Assembly (NCBI RefSeq): GCF_030813595.1
Contig: NZ_JAUSUH010000010.1
Coordinates: 1 to 64,000, forward strand
Length of the DNA: 64,000 nucleotides
Direction of reading: 5' to 3'
From: Ancylobacter vacuolatus
GTDB lineage: Bacteria > Pseudomonadota > Alphaproteobacteria > Rhizobiales > Xanthobacteraceae
Below the pieces are notes generated by a model that worked only from the letters and a program-made list of their open reading frames with translations, was not told the DNA's origin and searched no databases. Position 1 is the first letter of the stretch, and every line of letters begins with the position of its first letter. Below are positions 10,644 to 21,935 of the stretch, piece after piece. The position numbers and the translations under genes are program-made.

Positions 10644-12125
10644 TCAGGCCGGGCCAAGCCGGTGGAGATAAGCGACGATCGGCTCCCATTCCCCTTCCGC
10701 CACCGCCAGGGCGAGATAGCCGTCCGGCCGGATCAGCTGGATGCCGCCGGCCACCTCGTGCGGCCGCACCGCCGGGTCGACCAGCGCGGCGGGCAGATCG
10801 CCGGGCGGCGGCCCCACCTCGGGCCCGGTGCGCAGGGTGAAGCGGGGCGTGTCGCCGGCACCATAGGGCGGCTCGCCCTCGGCCGGCAGCACGCGGTCGC
10901 CGGCGCGCGGGCCGGCTCCCCAGGAGATGCCGTTGAGCGGGCTGTCGCGGTAATGGATCGCGGTCTCGGTCAGTTCACCTTCCAGCGCGTGCTGCACCGG
11001 CGCCAGCCCGAGCATGACGTGCATCACCGCGTTACGAATGTGGCGGGCCACCGGGTTCTGCAGCGTCGCCATCCGGGTCAGCCGGCCGGAAGTGGCGATC
11101 ACCTCAGCTCCCACCGCCCGGCGCTCGGGGTCGTAGCTGCCCAGCAGCGCCGGCGCGGTGGCGAGGCCGCGCAGCACCAGCGCCAGCTTCCAGGCGAGGT
11201 TCACCGCATCCTGCATGCCGGTGTTCATGCCCTGTCCGCCGGCCGGGCTGTGGACATGGGCGGCATCGCCGGCGAGGAAGACGCGACCGACCCGGTAATT
11301 CTCCACCTGCCGCTCATTGATGCGGAACGAGGTCGACCACAGCGTGTCGTGCAGGGTGATGCCGCCCGGCCCGCGCCGGTCCAGCAGCGCTTGGAAGCCG
11401 GCCATGTCGGGCGGCGGCGGCGGTGCATCAGTGGTGGACGGCCCGAGGCCGACAATGAGGCGCGTGCGGTCGGGCGCCAGCGGAAACAGCACCGCCGGGC
11501 CTTCCGCGTGCAGGCAGGTGGCGAACTCGTTCACCGGGAAGGGCATGCCGGAAAGGTGAAAATCGCCCTGCGCCCAGTCGCTGCCGAGCGTATCGCCGTC
11601 GAAGGAAAGACTCAGATGATGGCGCACCGGGCTGTGGGCGCCGTCGCAGGCCACCAGCGCGGCATAGCGCGCGGTCTCCTCGCTCCCGTCCGCATGGCGC
11701 AGCGTGGCGGTGACGGTCTCGCCCTCCTGGGTGAAATCGGCGAGCGAGATGCCGAGCTCCGGCTGGATCCCGCGCCTCTCCAGATGCGCCAGCAGGACCC
11801 GCTCGGTCTCGCTTTGCGGCAGCATCAGCACGAAGGGATAAGGGGTTTCGATCTCGCCGAGCGGAACGCGGGCCAAGGGCTGGCCATCGGCCAGAATGTT
11901 GGCGGCCGTCACCTTGTTGCCGAGCCCGACCAGCTCGGCGGAAAGCCCGTCGCCGGCGCGCTCCAGCAACTCCAGCGTGCGCGGCCAGATCGCCACGGCG
12001 CGCGAGGTGGTCGCCCGCTCGGTCATGGCGTCGACAATGCGTACCGGCACCTGGTAGCGCGCCAGTTCGAGCGCCATCGCCAGCCCGACCGGGCCGGCCC
12101 CGACGATGAGAACGGGCTCGATCAT
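10644..12125 (-). CDS. FAD-dependent aromatic-type monooxygenase (PheA/TfdB/PobA group)
   Basis: 493 residues from ATG 12125, where MIEPVLIVGAGPVG starts the dinucleotide-binding fold (GAGPVG near residue 9). Further signatures of the class A flavoprotein hydroxylases are present: the DG motif (CDGAHSPVRHHL) and the GD motif (GDAAHVHSPAGGQGMNTG), which contacts the FAD ribityl chain. A thioredoxin-like C-terminal domain, as in phenol hydroxylases, appears shortened. It should hydroxylate an aromatic or related ring using NAD(P)H and O2. It is paired with a cupin gene downstream. The substrate is unknown. Confidence 0.88.
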   Translation of the reverse strand: MIEPVLIVGAGPVGLAMALELARYQVPVRIVDAMTERATTSRAVAIWPRTLELLERAGDGLSAELVGLGNKVTAANILADGQPLARVPLGEIETPYPFVLMLPQSETERVLLAHLERRGIQPELGISLADFTQEGETVTATLRHADGSEETARYAALVACDGAHSPVRHHLSLSFDGDTLGSDWAQGDFHLSGMPFPVNEFATCLHAEGPAVLFPLAPDRTRLIVGLGPSTTDAPPPPPDMAGFQALLDRRGPGGITLHDTLWSTSFRINERQVENYRVGRVFLAGDAAHVHSPAGGQGMNTGMQDAVNLAWKLALVLRGLATAPALLGSYDPERRAVGAEVIATSGRLTRMATLQNPVARHIRNAVMHVMLGLAPVQHALEGELTETAIHYRDSPLNGISWGAGPRAGDRVLPAEGEPPYGAGDTPRFTLRTGPEVGPPPGDLPAALVDPAVRPHEVAGGIQLIRPDGYLALAVAEGEWEPIVAYLHRLGPA

Positions 12126-12263
12126 GCGCTTGCCCCCAGGCCGGACGGCGCTGCGCGCGCCCACCCGGTCAAACGTAAAGGCCCGCTGCGCGTGGCGCAA
12201 CGGGCCTTTGAAGGACGCGCCTGCCCGCCGGCGAGCGGCGGAAAGGGACGGATCGGGCGGGGA

Positions 12264-14601
<2,338 letters not shown>

Positions 14602-15540
14602 ATGATAAGCATCTCCATGCGGCATCTGCGCTATTTCGAGGCGCTCGCTCATCACCGGCATTTCGGCCGGGCCGCCGAAGCCTGTTCGATTTCCCAGCCC
14701 GCTTTGTCGCTCCAGATCAAGGAGCTGGAGGAGATCCTCGGCGCGCCGCTGGTCGAGCGCGGCATGCGGCAGATCCGGCTCACCCGGCTCGGCGAGGAAT
14801 TCGCCACGCGGGCGCGCGGCATTTTGCAGGCGGTCGATGAGCTGGAGGACCTCGCCCGCGCGTCGCACAGCCCGCTCGCGGGCCGGCTGCGCATCGGCGT
14901 CATTCCCACCGTCGCCCCCTATCTGCTGCCCGCCGTGATGCAGCGCCTGGGCGAACGCTTCCCCGAACTCGACCTGCGGCCCCGCGAAGCGGTGACGCAG
15001 CGGCTGGTCGACGACCTGGTCGAGGGTCGGCTCGATGCCGCCATCGTCGCCCTGCCGGTTTCCGAGCCCTCGCTGACCGAGCATGCCCTGTTCGAGGAGG
15101 AGTTCGTCCTGGTGCGTCCGTTGCACGAGGCGGCGCTGCCGGTGCCCAATCCCGAGACGCTGCGCACGATGCGGCTGCTGCTGCTGCAGGAAGGCCACTG
15201 CTTCCGCGAACAGGCGCTGTCCTTCTGCAACCTCTCGCTGCCCCTGTCGCGCGACCTGATGGAGGGCAGCTCGCTGACCACGCTGGTGCAGATGGTCGGC
15301 GCCGGCATCGGCGTCACGCTCATCCCGCAAATGGCGGTGGCCATCGAAACCCGCTCCGCCGCCGTCTCGGTGGCGCGGTTGGCGGCGCCGCGCCCCTCGC
15401 GCACCATCGGCATGGTCTGGCGCCGGACCAACCCGCTCGCCGGCTCCTTCGAGCAGATGGCGATCATCGTGGGCACGGTGGGGCTTGCGGGCGCCGTGGC
15501 CGGCGCCAGCGCTGTTCCGCCCGATTGGCACCTCAGCTAG
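14602..15540 (+). CDS. oxyR: Peroxide-sensing LysR-type regulator OxyR
   Basis: 312 residues from ATG 14602; ATG 14617 (MRHLRYFEALA) is an equally plausible start and neither has a clear ribosome-binding site. An N-terminal LysR winged helix runs about 5-65 (HFGRAAEACSISQPALS). The effector domain carries LLLLQEGHCFREQALSFC, whose two Cys eight residues apart correspond to the redox pair Cys199/Cys208 of E. coli OxyR, within the same GHC...FC context. That pair separates OxyR from ordinary LysR proteins. Divergent katG is the obvious target. Confidence 0.93.
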   Translation: MISISMRHLRYFEALAHHRHFGRAAEACSISQPALSLQIKELEEILGAPLVERGMRQIRLTRLGEEFATRARGILQAVDELEDLARASHSPLAGRLRIGVIPTVAPYLLPAVMQRLGERFPELDLRPREAVTQRLVDDLVEGRLDAAIVALPVSEPSLTEHALFEEEFVLVRPLHEAALPVPNPETLRTMRLLLLQEGHCFREQALSFCNLSLPLSRDLMEGSSLTTLVQMVGAGIGVTLIPQMAVAIETRSAAVSVARLAAPRPSRTIGMVWRRTNPLAGSFEQMAIIVGTVGLAGAVAGASAVPPDWHLS

Positions 15541-15586
15541 AAGAGAACGCATGGCGGCCCGCGCCGCCACCTGCCGGAGAGCCTCC

Positions 15587-17077
15587 ATGTCCGCCTATGC
15601 CTCCCTCACCGTCCAATTCGGCCGCATCAGCGCGATGTCGAACGCCATCGGCATCCTGCAATGGGACAGTGACACCATGATGCCGAAGGGCGCCGCCGCC
15701 AGCCGGGCGGAAAGCCTCGCTCTGCTGCGGGTGATGCAGCACGAGATGGCGGTCGACCCGCGCCTCAGCGACTGGCTGGAGGCGGCGGGCGGCGACGGCA
15801 CGCTCGGGACGTGGGAGCAGGCCAATCTGCGCGAGATGCGCCGCGTCTTCACCGCGCAGACCGCCCTGCCCGCCGATCTCGTCGAGGCCTCCAGCAAGGC
15901 GATATCCACCTGCGAGATGGCGTGGCGGCAGGCGCGCGCCGATTCGGACTTTCCCGCGCTGCTGCCTTACCTTGCCGAGGTGCTGCGCCTGCAGCGCGAG
16001 GCCGGCGCCGCCAAGGGCGAGAAGCTCGGCCTCTCCCCCTATGACGCGCTGCTGAACGATTATGAGCCGGGCGGCCGCTCGGAAAAGATCGACGCGCTGT
16101 TTGACGACCTCGCCGCCTTCCTGCCAGGCTTCACGCAAGAGGCGCTGGCGGTGCAGGCCCGCCGGCCCACGCCCGCCCCGCTTGCCGGCCCCTTCGCCAT
16201 CGAGGCCCAGCGCGGGCTCGGCCAGCGGATGATGACCGCGCTCGGCTATGATTTCGACCGCGGGCGGCTCGATGTTTCCACCCACCCCTTCTGCGGCGGC
16301 GCCGACCATGATGTGCGCATCACCACCCGCTATGACGAGGCCGATTTTTCCAAGGCGTTGATGGGCGTGATCCATGAGACCGGCCACGCGCTCTATGAGC
16401 AGGGCCGCCCTGCCGCCTTCATGAGCCAGCCCGTGGGGCAGGCGCGCGGCATGGTGCTGCATGAGAGCCAGTCGCTGCTGATGGAGATGCAGGCCTGCCG
16501 CTCGCCTGAATTCCTCGGCTTCGCCGCGCCGCTGATGCGGGAAGCGTTCGGCGCTTCCGGCCCGGACTGGGAGGCGGAAGCGCTCTGGCGGCGCTATACC
16601 CGTGTCGAGCGCGGCTTCATCCGCGTCGATGCCGACGAGGTCACCTATCCCGCCCATGTCATCCTGCGCTATCGGCTGGAAAAGGCGCTGATCGCCGACG
16701 CGATGCCGCTGGCCGAACTGCCGGCCGCCTGGAATGCCGGCATGCAGGAACTGCTCGGCACCGTGCCGCCGAATGACCGGCTCGGCTGCCTGCAGGACAT
16801 TCACTGGCCGAGCGGTGGCTGGGGCTATTTCCCCACTTATACGCTCGGCGCCATCGCCGCCGCCCAGCTGTTCGACGCCGCCTGCCGGGCTGAGCCGGAC
16901 GCACTGCCCGGCATCGCGCGCGGCGATTTCGCCCCGCTGGTCTCCTGGCTGCGCACCCATGTGCATGGGCAGGGCGCGCTGCTCGACACCGACGAGCTGC
17001 TCACCCGCGCCACCGGCCGCCCGCTCGATGCCAGCGTGTTCAAGGCCCATCTCGCCCGGCGCTATCTCGCCAGCTAA
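15587..17077 (+). CDS. Metallocarboxypeptidase, M32 family
   Basis: 496 residues from ATG 15587, the start that fits the family N-terminus (MSAYASL...); the frame is open further upstream, into the 3' end of oxyR. The zinc site is clear: VIHETGHALYEQG holds the HExGH motif, and VLHESQSLLMEM gives the HES(Q) motif with the third ligand region. DIHWPSGGWGYFPTYTLG near the C-terminus is also typical of M32. The enzyme removes C-terminal residues from peptides in the cytosol. It follows oxyR by 46 bases but need not be co-regulated. Confidence 0.93.
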   Translation: MSAYASLTVQFGRISAMSNAIGILQWDSDTMMPKGAAASRAESLALLRVMQHEMAVDPRLSDWLEAAGGDGTLGTWEQANLREMRRVFTAQTALPADLVEASSKAISTCEMAWRQARADSDFPALLPYLAEVLRLQREAGAAKGEKLGLSPYDALLNDYEPGGRSEKIDALFDDLAAFLPGFTQEALAVQARRPTPAPLAGPFAIEAQRGLGQRMMTALGYDFDRGRLDVSTHPFCGGADHDVRITTRYDEADFSKALMGVIHETGHALYEQGRPAAFMSQPVGQARGMVLHESQSLLMEMQACRSPEFLGFAAPLMREAFGASGPDWEAEALWRRYTRVERGFIRVDADEVTYPAHVILRYRLEKALIADAMPLAELPAAWNAGMQELLGTVPPNDRLGCLQDIHWPSGGWGYFPTYTLGAIAAAQLFDAACRAEPDALPGIARGDFAPLVSWLRTHVHGQGALLDTDELLTRATGRPLDASVFKAHLARRYLAS

Positions 17078-17092
17078 GGTCGTACCGGCGCC

Positions 17093-18175
17093 TCAGGCGG
17101 CGGAGAAGCGATACACCGAGACATGCCGGTAGGTTTCGCCGGGGTCGAGCCGGGCGGAGGGATAATCCGCCCGGTTCGGCGCGTCGGGCCAGGTCTGCGG
17201 CTCCAGGCAGAAGCCATCGGACTGGCGGTAGAGCCGGCCCTGTTTGCCCAGCGCCGTGCCGTCGAGGAAATTGCCGGAATAGAATTGCAGCCCCGGCTGG
17301 TCGGTCAGAAGCTCCATCACCCGGCCGGAGCCGGGGTGCTCGACCCGGGCGGCGAGGCGCGGCGCCGGCGCGGCCCGCGCGTCGAGGCAGTAATTATGGT
17401 CATAGCCGCGCCCGCGCTGCAGCTGCGTGTGGCCCTCGCGGATGCGGGCGCCGATCGGGCGCGGTGTGCAGAAATCGAACGGCGTGCCCTGCACATGTTC
17501 GGGCCGCCCCAGCGGAATCGCAGCTGCATCAACGGGCAGATAGTCATCGGCATGGATGGTCAGGAGATGGTCGAGCACGTCGCCGCCCGCCTGCACCCCG
17601 CCAAGGTTGAAATAGCCGTGATGGGTGAGGTTGACGAGCGTCGGCGCGTCCGTCGTCGCCTCGAAGGCGATGGTCAGCTCGCACGCCCCGCTCAGCGTGT
17701 AGGTCACGCTCGCGTCCAGCGTGCCGGGAAAGCCCTGGTCGCCCTCCGGGCTGATGAGGCTGAGCCGCAGCGAGGGCGCCTCCCCCTCGAACAGTTCGGC
17801 CAGCTTCCACACCCGCTTGTCGAAGCCCTGCGGCCCGCCATGCAAGGCGTGGTCGCCATCATTGGCGGGCACGCGATACCCCACCCCGTCCAGCGCGAAA
17901 CGCCCGCCGGCGATGCGGTTGGCATAGCGCCCCACCGCCGCCCCGAAGAAGCGCGGCTCGTCGAGATAGGCCCCCGGCGCGTCATGGCCGAGCACGATGT
18001 CGGCCAGCCGGCCGTTCCGGTCGGGCACGTGCAGCGCCTGCACGATGGCGCCGAGATCGAGCACCGCGACCTCGAATCCGGCCTCGCCGAGAAGGCGGAA
18101 ACGCTGGATTTCGGTTCCATCCGGCAGGGTGCCGAAAGGCTCGCGCCGGATGCGGGCGCCCACAGGCTGGTTCAT
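17093..18175 (-). CDS. galM: Aldose 1-epimerase (galactose mutarotase)
   Basis: 360 residues. Family signatures are the RYANRIAGGRF segment, NDGDHALHGG with the first active-site His, and LTHHGYFNLGG with the second. The catalytic Glu region lies in the C-terminal third (DQPGLQFYSGNFLDG). The enzyme interconverts alpha and beta anomers of aldoses such as galactose. The gene converges on the carboxypeptidase gene, with only 15 bases between stops. No galactose genes are adjacent, so this looks like a housekeeping copy. The preferred sugar cannot be read from sequence. Confidence 0.92.
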   Translation of the reverse strand: MNQPVGARIRREPFGTLPDGTEIQRFRLLGEAGFEVAVLDLGAIVQALHVPDRNGRLADIVLGHDAPGAYLDEPRFFGAAVGRYANRIAGGRFALDGVGYRVPANDGDHALHGGPQGFDKRVWKLAELFEGEAPSLRLSLISPEGDQGFPGTLDASVTYTLSGACELTIAFEATTDAPTLVNLTHHGYFNLGGVQAGGDVLDHLLTIHADDYLPVDAAAIPLGRPEHVQGTPFDFCTPRPIGARIREGHTQLQRGRGYDHNYCLDARAAPAPRLAARVEHPGSGRVMELLTDQPGLQFYSGNFLDGTALGKQGRLYRQSDGFCLEPQTWPDAPNRADYPSARLDPGETYRHVSVYRFSAA

Positions 18176-18348
18176 GCTCGCTACTCAGGAAATTCCGGGC
18201 GTGCCCGGCTCGGCCTTCGACGCGCCCATTGTCCTCCGGTCCCGCCGCGATTGCCAGCCCCCGGCGCGCGCCATCCGCCCCCGCATTGACGGGCCGGGCG
18301 CCGCCGGGGGAAGGTCCGTAACCGCTACGCCCATCAGGAGACGACACC

Positions 18349-18741
18349 TTGGCGCAGTTCCACATGATCGCCGGCGCCCCGACGCCGGTCGCCCCGTTCA
18401 GCCATGCGGTGGAGGCCGATGGCTGGGTGTTCATCACCGGCCAGATGCCGACCTGGCCGGACGATGATTCCCGCCCGCTGCCGGAGGGGGTCGAGGCGCA
18501 GACGCGCCGCGTGATGGACAATCTCATCCTGGTGCTCGGCGGCATCGGGCTGGATCTGTCGCATGTGCTGCAGGCGCGGGTGTACCTCACCGATTTCAAG
18601 GGCGACTATCCCGCGATGAACGCGGCCTACGCCTCCTATTTCCCCGGCGATCGCCGCCCGGCCCGCACCTGCGTCGGCGTTACCGGCCTCGCCCGCGACG
18701 CGCTGGTGGAAATCGACCTGGTGGCCCGCCGCCCCGGCTGA
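18349..18741 (+). CDS. RidA/YjgF family protein
   Basis: 130 residues from a TTG start at 18349, chosen because CAGGAG lies eight bases before it; the next in-frame ATG is five codons in. The fold is the small trimeric YjgF/RidA type: APFSHAVEADGWVFITGQ at the N-terminus, then RRVMDNLILVLGGIG, and RPARTCVGV containing the conserved Arg that binds the carboxylate of imines. RidA members hydrolyse reactive enamine/imine intermediates, but subfamilies differ, so this could be a pathway-specific deaminase. It is followed by pta-ackA after about 160 bases. Confidence 0.88.
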   Translation: MAQFHMIAGAPTPVAPFSHAVEADGWVFITGQMPTWPDDDSRPLPEGVEAQTRRVMDNLILVLGGIGLDLSHVLQARVYLTDFKGDYPAMNAAYASYFPGDRRPARTCVGVTGLARDALVEIDLVARRPG

Positions 18742-18899
18742 GCGCCCCCTCACCCCCAAGCGTTTGCGTCAGATCATGGACGCTGGCGCCGGGGGCCGGT
18801 CTGTGTCGTCCTGTCGTCAGCGGTCGCGACGACAGTGGCAAGCGACGACACGGACAAGCGACGCGATCGGCACGGCGCCGGCGCAATGGAGGCGAAGAC

Positions 18900-19868
18900 A
18901 TGGACACGGCCACACGGCCCGGCACCGTCCCCCCCATCGACCATGGCAATTACGAGCGTCTGGTCGCCCGTGCCGGCGAGGTGGAAACACAGGTGACCGC
19001 CATCGCCCATCCCTGCGATGCCTCCTCGCTGCGTGGCGCGCTTGATGCCGCCACGGCCGGCTTCATCCTCCCCATCCTCGTCGGCCCCACCGCCCGCATC
19101 CGGGCGGTGGCGCAAGCCGAGGGGCTGGACCTTGCCGGCATCGAGATGATCGACACCCCGCACAGCGCCGCCTCGGCGGCACGGGCGGTGGAACTGGTGC
19201 GCGAGGGGCGCGCGAGCCTGTTGATGAAGGGCAGCCTGCACAGCGACGAACTGCTCGCCGCCGTCACCGCCCGCGACACCGGCCTGCGCACGGGCCGGCG
19301 CATCAGCCATGTCTTCGTCATGGACGTGCCGCTCTATGCCGAGCCGCTGTTCATCACCGATGCGGCGGTGAACATCTTTCCCGACCTCGATGCCAAGCGC
19401 GACATCGTGCAGAACGCCATCGACCTGCATGTCGGGCTCGGCCTCGGGCGCCCGCGCGTCGCCATCCTCTCGGCGGTGGAAACCGTCACCACCGCGATCC
19501 CCAGCACCATCGAGGCCGCCGCTTTGTGCAAGATGGCCGATCGCGGCCAGATCACCGGCGGCGATCTCGACGGGCCGCTGGCGCTCGACAACGCCATCTC
19601 GCCAGAAGCGGCGCGGATCAAGGGCATCGTCTCCCCCGTCGCCGGCCGGGCGCAGATCCTCGTCGTGCCGGACCTTGAAGCAGGTAACATGCTGGCGAAG
19701 AACCTCACCTTCATGGCTGGCGCCGACGCCGCCGGTCTCGTACTCGGCGCGCGGGTGCCGATCATATTGACCAGCCGCGCCGACACGCTGAAGACCCGCC
19801 TCGCCTCCTGCGCGGTGGCGGTGCTCTATGCGCAGGCGCGGCTGCGCCAGCCGGGACTGGGAGGTTGA
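18900..19868 (+). CDS. pta: Phosphate acetyl/butyryltransferase
   Basis: 322 residues, a single phosphotransacetylase catalytic domain without the long N-terminal regions of E. coli Pta. Typical segments are LPILVGPTARI, ASLLMKGSLHSDELL, the VAILSAVETV motif, and DGPLALDNAISPEAA. The enzyme swaps CoA for phosphate on an acyl group. The next gene, four bases downstream, is an acetate kinase, so the pair should convert acetyl-CoA to acetate and ATP or run in reverse to activate acetate. This short form resembles the phosphate butyryltransferase-like group, so acyl-chain preference is open. Confidence 0.88.
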   Translation: MDTATRPGTVPPIDHGNYERLVARAGEVETQVTAIAHPCDASSLRGALDAATAGFILPILVGPTARIRAVAQAEGLDLAGIEMIDTPHSAASAARAVELVREGRASLLMKGSLHSDELLAAVTARDTGLRTGRRISHVFVMDVPLYAEPLFITDAAVNIFPDLDAKRDIVQNAIDLHVGLGLGRPRVAILSAVETVTTAIPSTIEAAALCKMADRGQITGGDLDGPLALDNAISPEAARIKGIVSPVAGRAQILVVPDLEAGNMLAKNLTFMAGADAAGLVLGARVPIILTSRADTLKTRLASCAVAVLYAQARLRQPGLGG

Positions 19869-19872
19869 TCGG

Positions 19873-21060
19873 GTGAACGAGGCCATCTTCGTCGTCAATG
19901 CCGGCTCGTCCAGCATCAAGTTCAAGCTCTACCGCGTGGTCGGCCGCGACGTCGCCCTCATCCTCGGCGGCGCGCTGGATGGCATCGGCACGCGCCCGCG
20001 CCTGCAGGCGAAGGACGAGGCCGGCACCGTGCTGGTCGATCGCCGCTTCGCGCCGGAGGAGATCGCCAGCGCCCCGCAGGCTCAGCACGCCATCAGCGAA
20101 TGGGTATTGCCGCATCTGGACGATGTCGAGCTGATCGGCGTCGGCCATCGCGTGGTGCATGGCGGGCCGCATTACTCCCACCCGGAGCGGGTGACGGATG
20201 AGGTGCTGCGCACGCTGGAGAGCTTCATCCCGCTGGCGCCGCTGCACCAGCTGACCAATCTGGACCCGATCCGCGTCATCGCCGAGCGCCGGCCGGACCT
20301 GCCGCAGGTCGCCTGCTTCGACACCGCCTTCCACCGCGGCCACCCTGACATCGCCGACCGCTTCGCCCTGCCGGAAGAGCTCTATGAGGCCGGGGTGCGC
20401 CGCTATGGCTTCCACGGCCTGTCTTATGAGTATGTCTCCGGCGCCCTGCGCGAACTGGCGCCGGAACTGGCGCGCGGGCGCGTCGTCATCTGCCATCTCG
20501 GCTCCGGCGCCTCGGCCTGCGGCATTCTCGACGGGCGGAGCCAGGAATCCACCATGGGCTTCACCGCGCTGGACGGCCTGCCGATGGGCACACGCTGCGG
20601 GTCGCTTGATCCCGGCGTGGTGCTGCACCTCATCGAGCAGAAGGGCATGAGCGCGGCCGAGGTCGGCCACATGCTCTATCACGACAGCGGGCTGAAGGGG
20701 CTGTCCGGCCTCTCCAGCGACATGCGCGAATTGCTGGCGAGCGAGGCGCCCGCCGCCGCGCTGGCGGTGGATTATTTCACCCTGCACGTCGCGCAGGCGG
20801 TGGCGCAGCTGGCCGTCACGCTGGGCGGGCTGGAGGCGCTGGTGTTCACCGCCGGCATTGGCGAGCACGCGCCCGAGATCCGCGCCCGCATCTGCGCCCG
20901 GCTCGGCCTGCTCGGCGTCGCCCTCGACGCGGCGGCCAATGAGGCGGGCGAGACCTGGATCGACGCTGACGGACCCGGCCCGCACGTGCTTGTTATCCCC
21001 ACCGACGAGGAACGGATGATCGCTTTGCACACGCTGCGCCTGCTGCGCCCGGCGGCTTAG
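19873..21060 (+). CDS. ackA: Acetate kinase
   Basis: 395 residues from GTG 19873, four bases after pta stops; upstream codons are not conserved. The ASKHA-fold signatures are complete: NAGSSSIKFKLY at the N-terminus, GHRVVHGG, RYGFHGLSYEYV, HLGSGASACGI and FTAGIGEHAPEIR. It phosphorylates acetate with ATP or makes ATP from acetyl phosphate. Together with pta it forms a two-gene operon. Its TAG stop forms the first bases of a dispersed palindromic repeat. Confidence 0.95.
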   Translation: MNEAIFVVNAGSSSIKFKLYRVVGRDVALILGGALDGIGTRPRLQAKDEAGTVLVDRRFAPEEIASAPQAQHAISEWVLPHLDDVELIGVGHRVVHGGPHYSHPERVTDEVLRTLESFIPLAPLHQLTNLDPIRVIAERRPDLPQVACFDTAFHRGHPDIADRFALPEELYEAGVRRYGFHGLSYEYVSGALRELAPELARGRVVICHLGSGASACGILDGRSQESTMGFTALDGLPMGTRCGSLDPGVVLHLIEQKGMSAAEVGHMLYHDSGLKGLSGLSSDMRELLASEAPAAALAVDYFTLHVAQAVAQLAVTLGGLEALVFTAGIGEHAPEIRARICARLGLLGVALDAAANEAGETWIDADGPGPHVLVIPTDEERMIALHTLRLLRPAA

Positions 21061-21126
21061 AGAATTTTCGAGCGAAGTGGTTCCGGTTCGCGTGAAGAAA
21101 ATGCGTAAAAACAAAAACCTAGAGCA
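21058..21126 (+). repeat. Dispersed Rhizobiales-type intergenic repeat, copy 2
   Basis: This starts with the TAG of ackA and shows TTTTCGAGCGAAG, CGCGTGAAGAAAATG and CTAGAGCAC in the same order as the inverted copy at 4590-4659. It leads straight into a strong hairpin (21122-21159), so the two may be one composite element. Confidence 0.7.
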
Positions 21127-21159
21127 CATCCGGTGAACCGGCTTTCACCGGATGTGCTC
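21122..21159. terminator. Perfect 15-bp hairpin between convergent ackA and ATP12 genes
   Basis: GAGCACATCCGGTGA pairs perfectly with its inverted copy across an 8-base loop. It lies 61 bases after the ackA stop and 11 bases after the convergent ATP12 gene's stop. There is no T-tract, so it may act as an RNA 3'-end stabiliser or be part of the repeat rather than a classical terminator. Confidence 0.55.
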
Positions 21160-21170
21160 AAAGCGGCGCC

Positions 21171-21935
21171 TCAGCCCTCCAGCAGGGCGTAGGCCCGCGC
21201 CGCCGCCTCGAAGTCGCGAAAGCGCGTGGCGCGGCGCACCAGCGCCTCGGCATCGGTGCCCCAGAGCTGTTCCTGCACCTCTTCATCGGCATGGGCGGCG
21301 CGCCACGCCTCTTCCGGGGAGAGGCGGCCATGCGCCACGGCGAGCGCGAGAAGCGCCGAGCCGCTCAGGGTCGTCATCAGGTTCAGCGCCGCCAGCCGCA
21401 GCGGATCGTCCGGCAGCGCGGCGGCCAGAAGCTCCAGCGTGCGCGGCGGCTGGGCGACATGCACCACGCCCTCGCTCAGTATGAAGGTGGCGCCGAAGCG
21501 CTCGCGCGCCCAGGCAAGCAGCGGGTCCCACAGCTCCGTGTGCAGCGCCACCAGCGCCGCCGGCGTGTCGACCCGGTAGCAGAGCAGGTCGCTGCCGGCA
21601 TAGCGCACGATCTCGGCGCCCACCTCCTCCATCGCCGAAGCGACGCCATCGATGGCGGAATTGGCCAGCCGGGTCATCGGCATGGTCACGGGGTCGATGG
21701 ATTCGCCCTGCGCCTGCCATTCCTGCGCCAGCGCCTCCGCCAAAGGCGCGCTCGCCACCGCGACGAGGTTGCGCCCCGGGGTGCGCACCGGACGCCCGTC
21801 CAGCTCGATGCGGAACAGCCCGCCCTCCGTCGCCGCCGCGCGCGCCTCTTTGTAGAAGCGCTTGGGCAGCGGCGTGCGCTCGGTGAAGCCGGGCCGCGCG
21901 GGGGGCTGAGGGGCGTCGGGGGTCTTCTCGTTCAC
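21171..21935 (-). CDS. ATP12-type F1-ATPase assembly chaperone
   Basis: 254 residues of the ATP12 family (PF07542 type), with PLPKRFYKEA, the FRIELDGRPVRTPGRN block, a LAQEWQAQGESIDPVTMPMTRLAN motif region, and YAGSDLLCYR. ATP12 binds the alpha subunit of F1 during ATP synthase assembly; it is found in mitochondria and alphaproteobacteria, which supports the taxonomic placement. Its ATG overlaps the stop of the upstream HAD gene by four bases (21932-21935), so the two are translationally coupled. Confidence 0.92.
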   Translation of the reverse strand: MNEKTPDAPQPPARPGFTERTPLPKRFYKEARAAATEGGLFRIELDGRPVRTPGRNLVAVASAPLAEALAQEWQAQGESIDPVTMPMTRLANSAIDGVASAMEEVGAEIVRYAGSDLLCYRVDTPAALVALHTELWDPLLAWARERFGATFILSEGVVHVAQPPRTLELLAAALPDDPLRLAALNLMTTLSGSALLALAVAHGRLSPEEAWRAAHADEEVQEQLWGTDAEALVRRATRFRDFEAAARAYALLEG

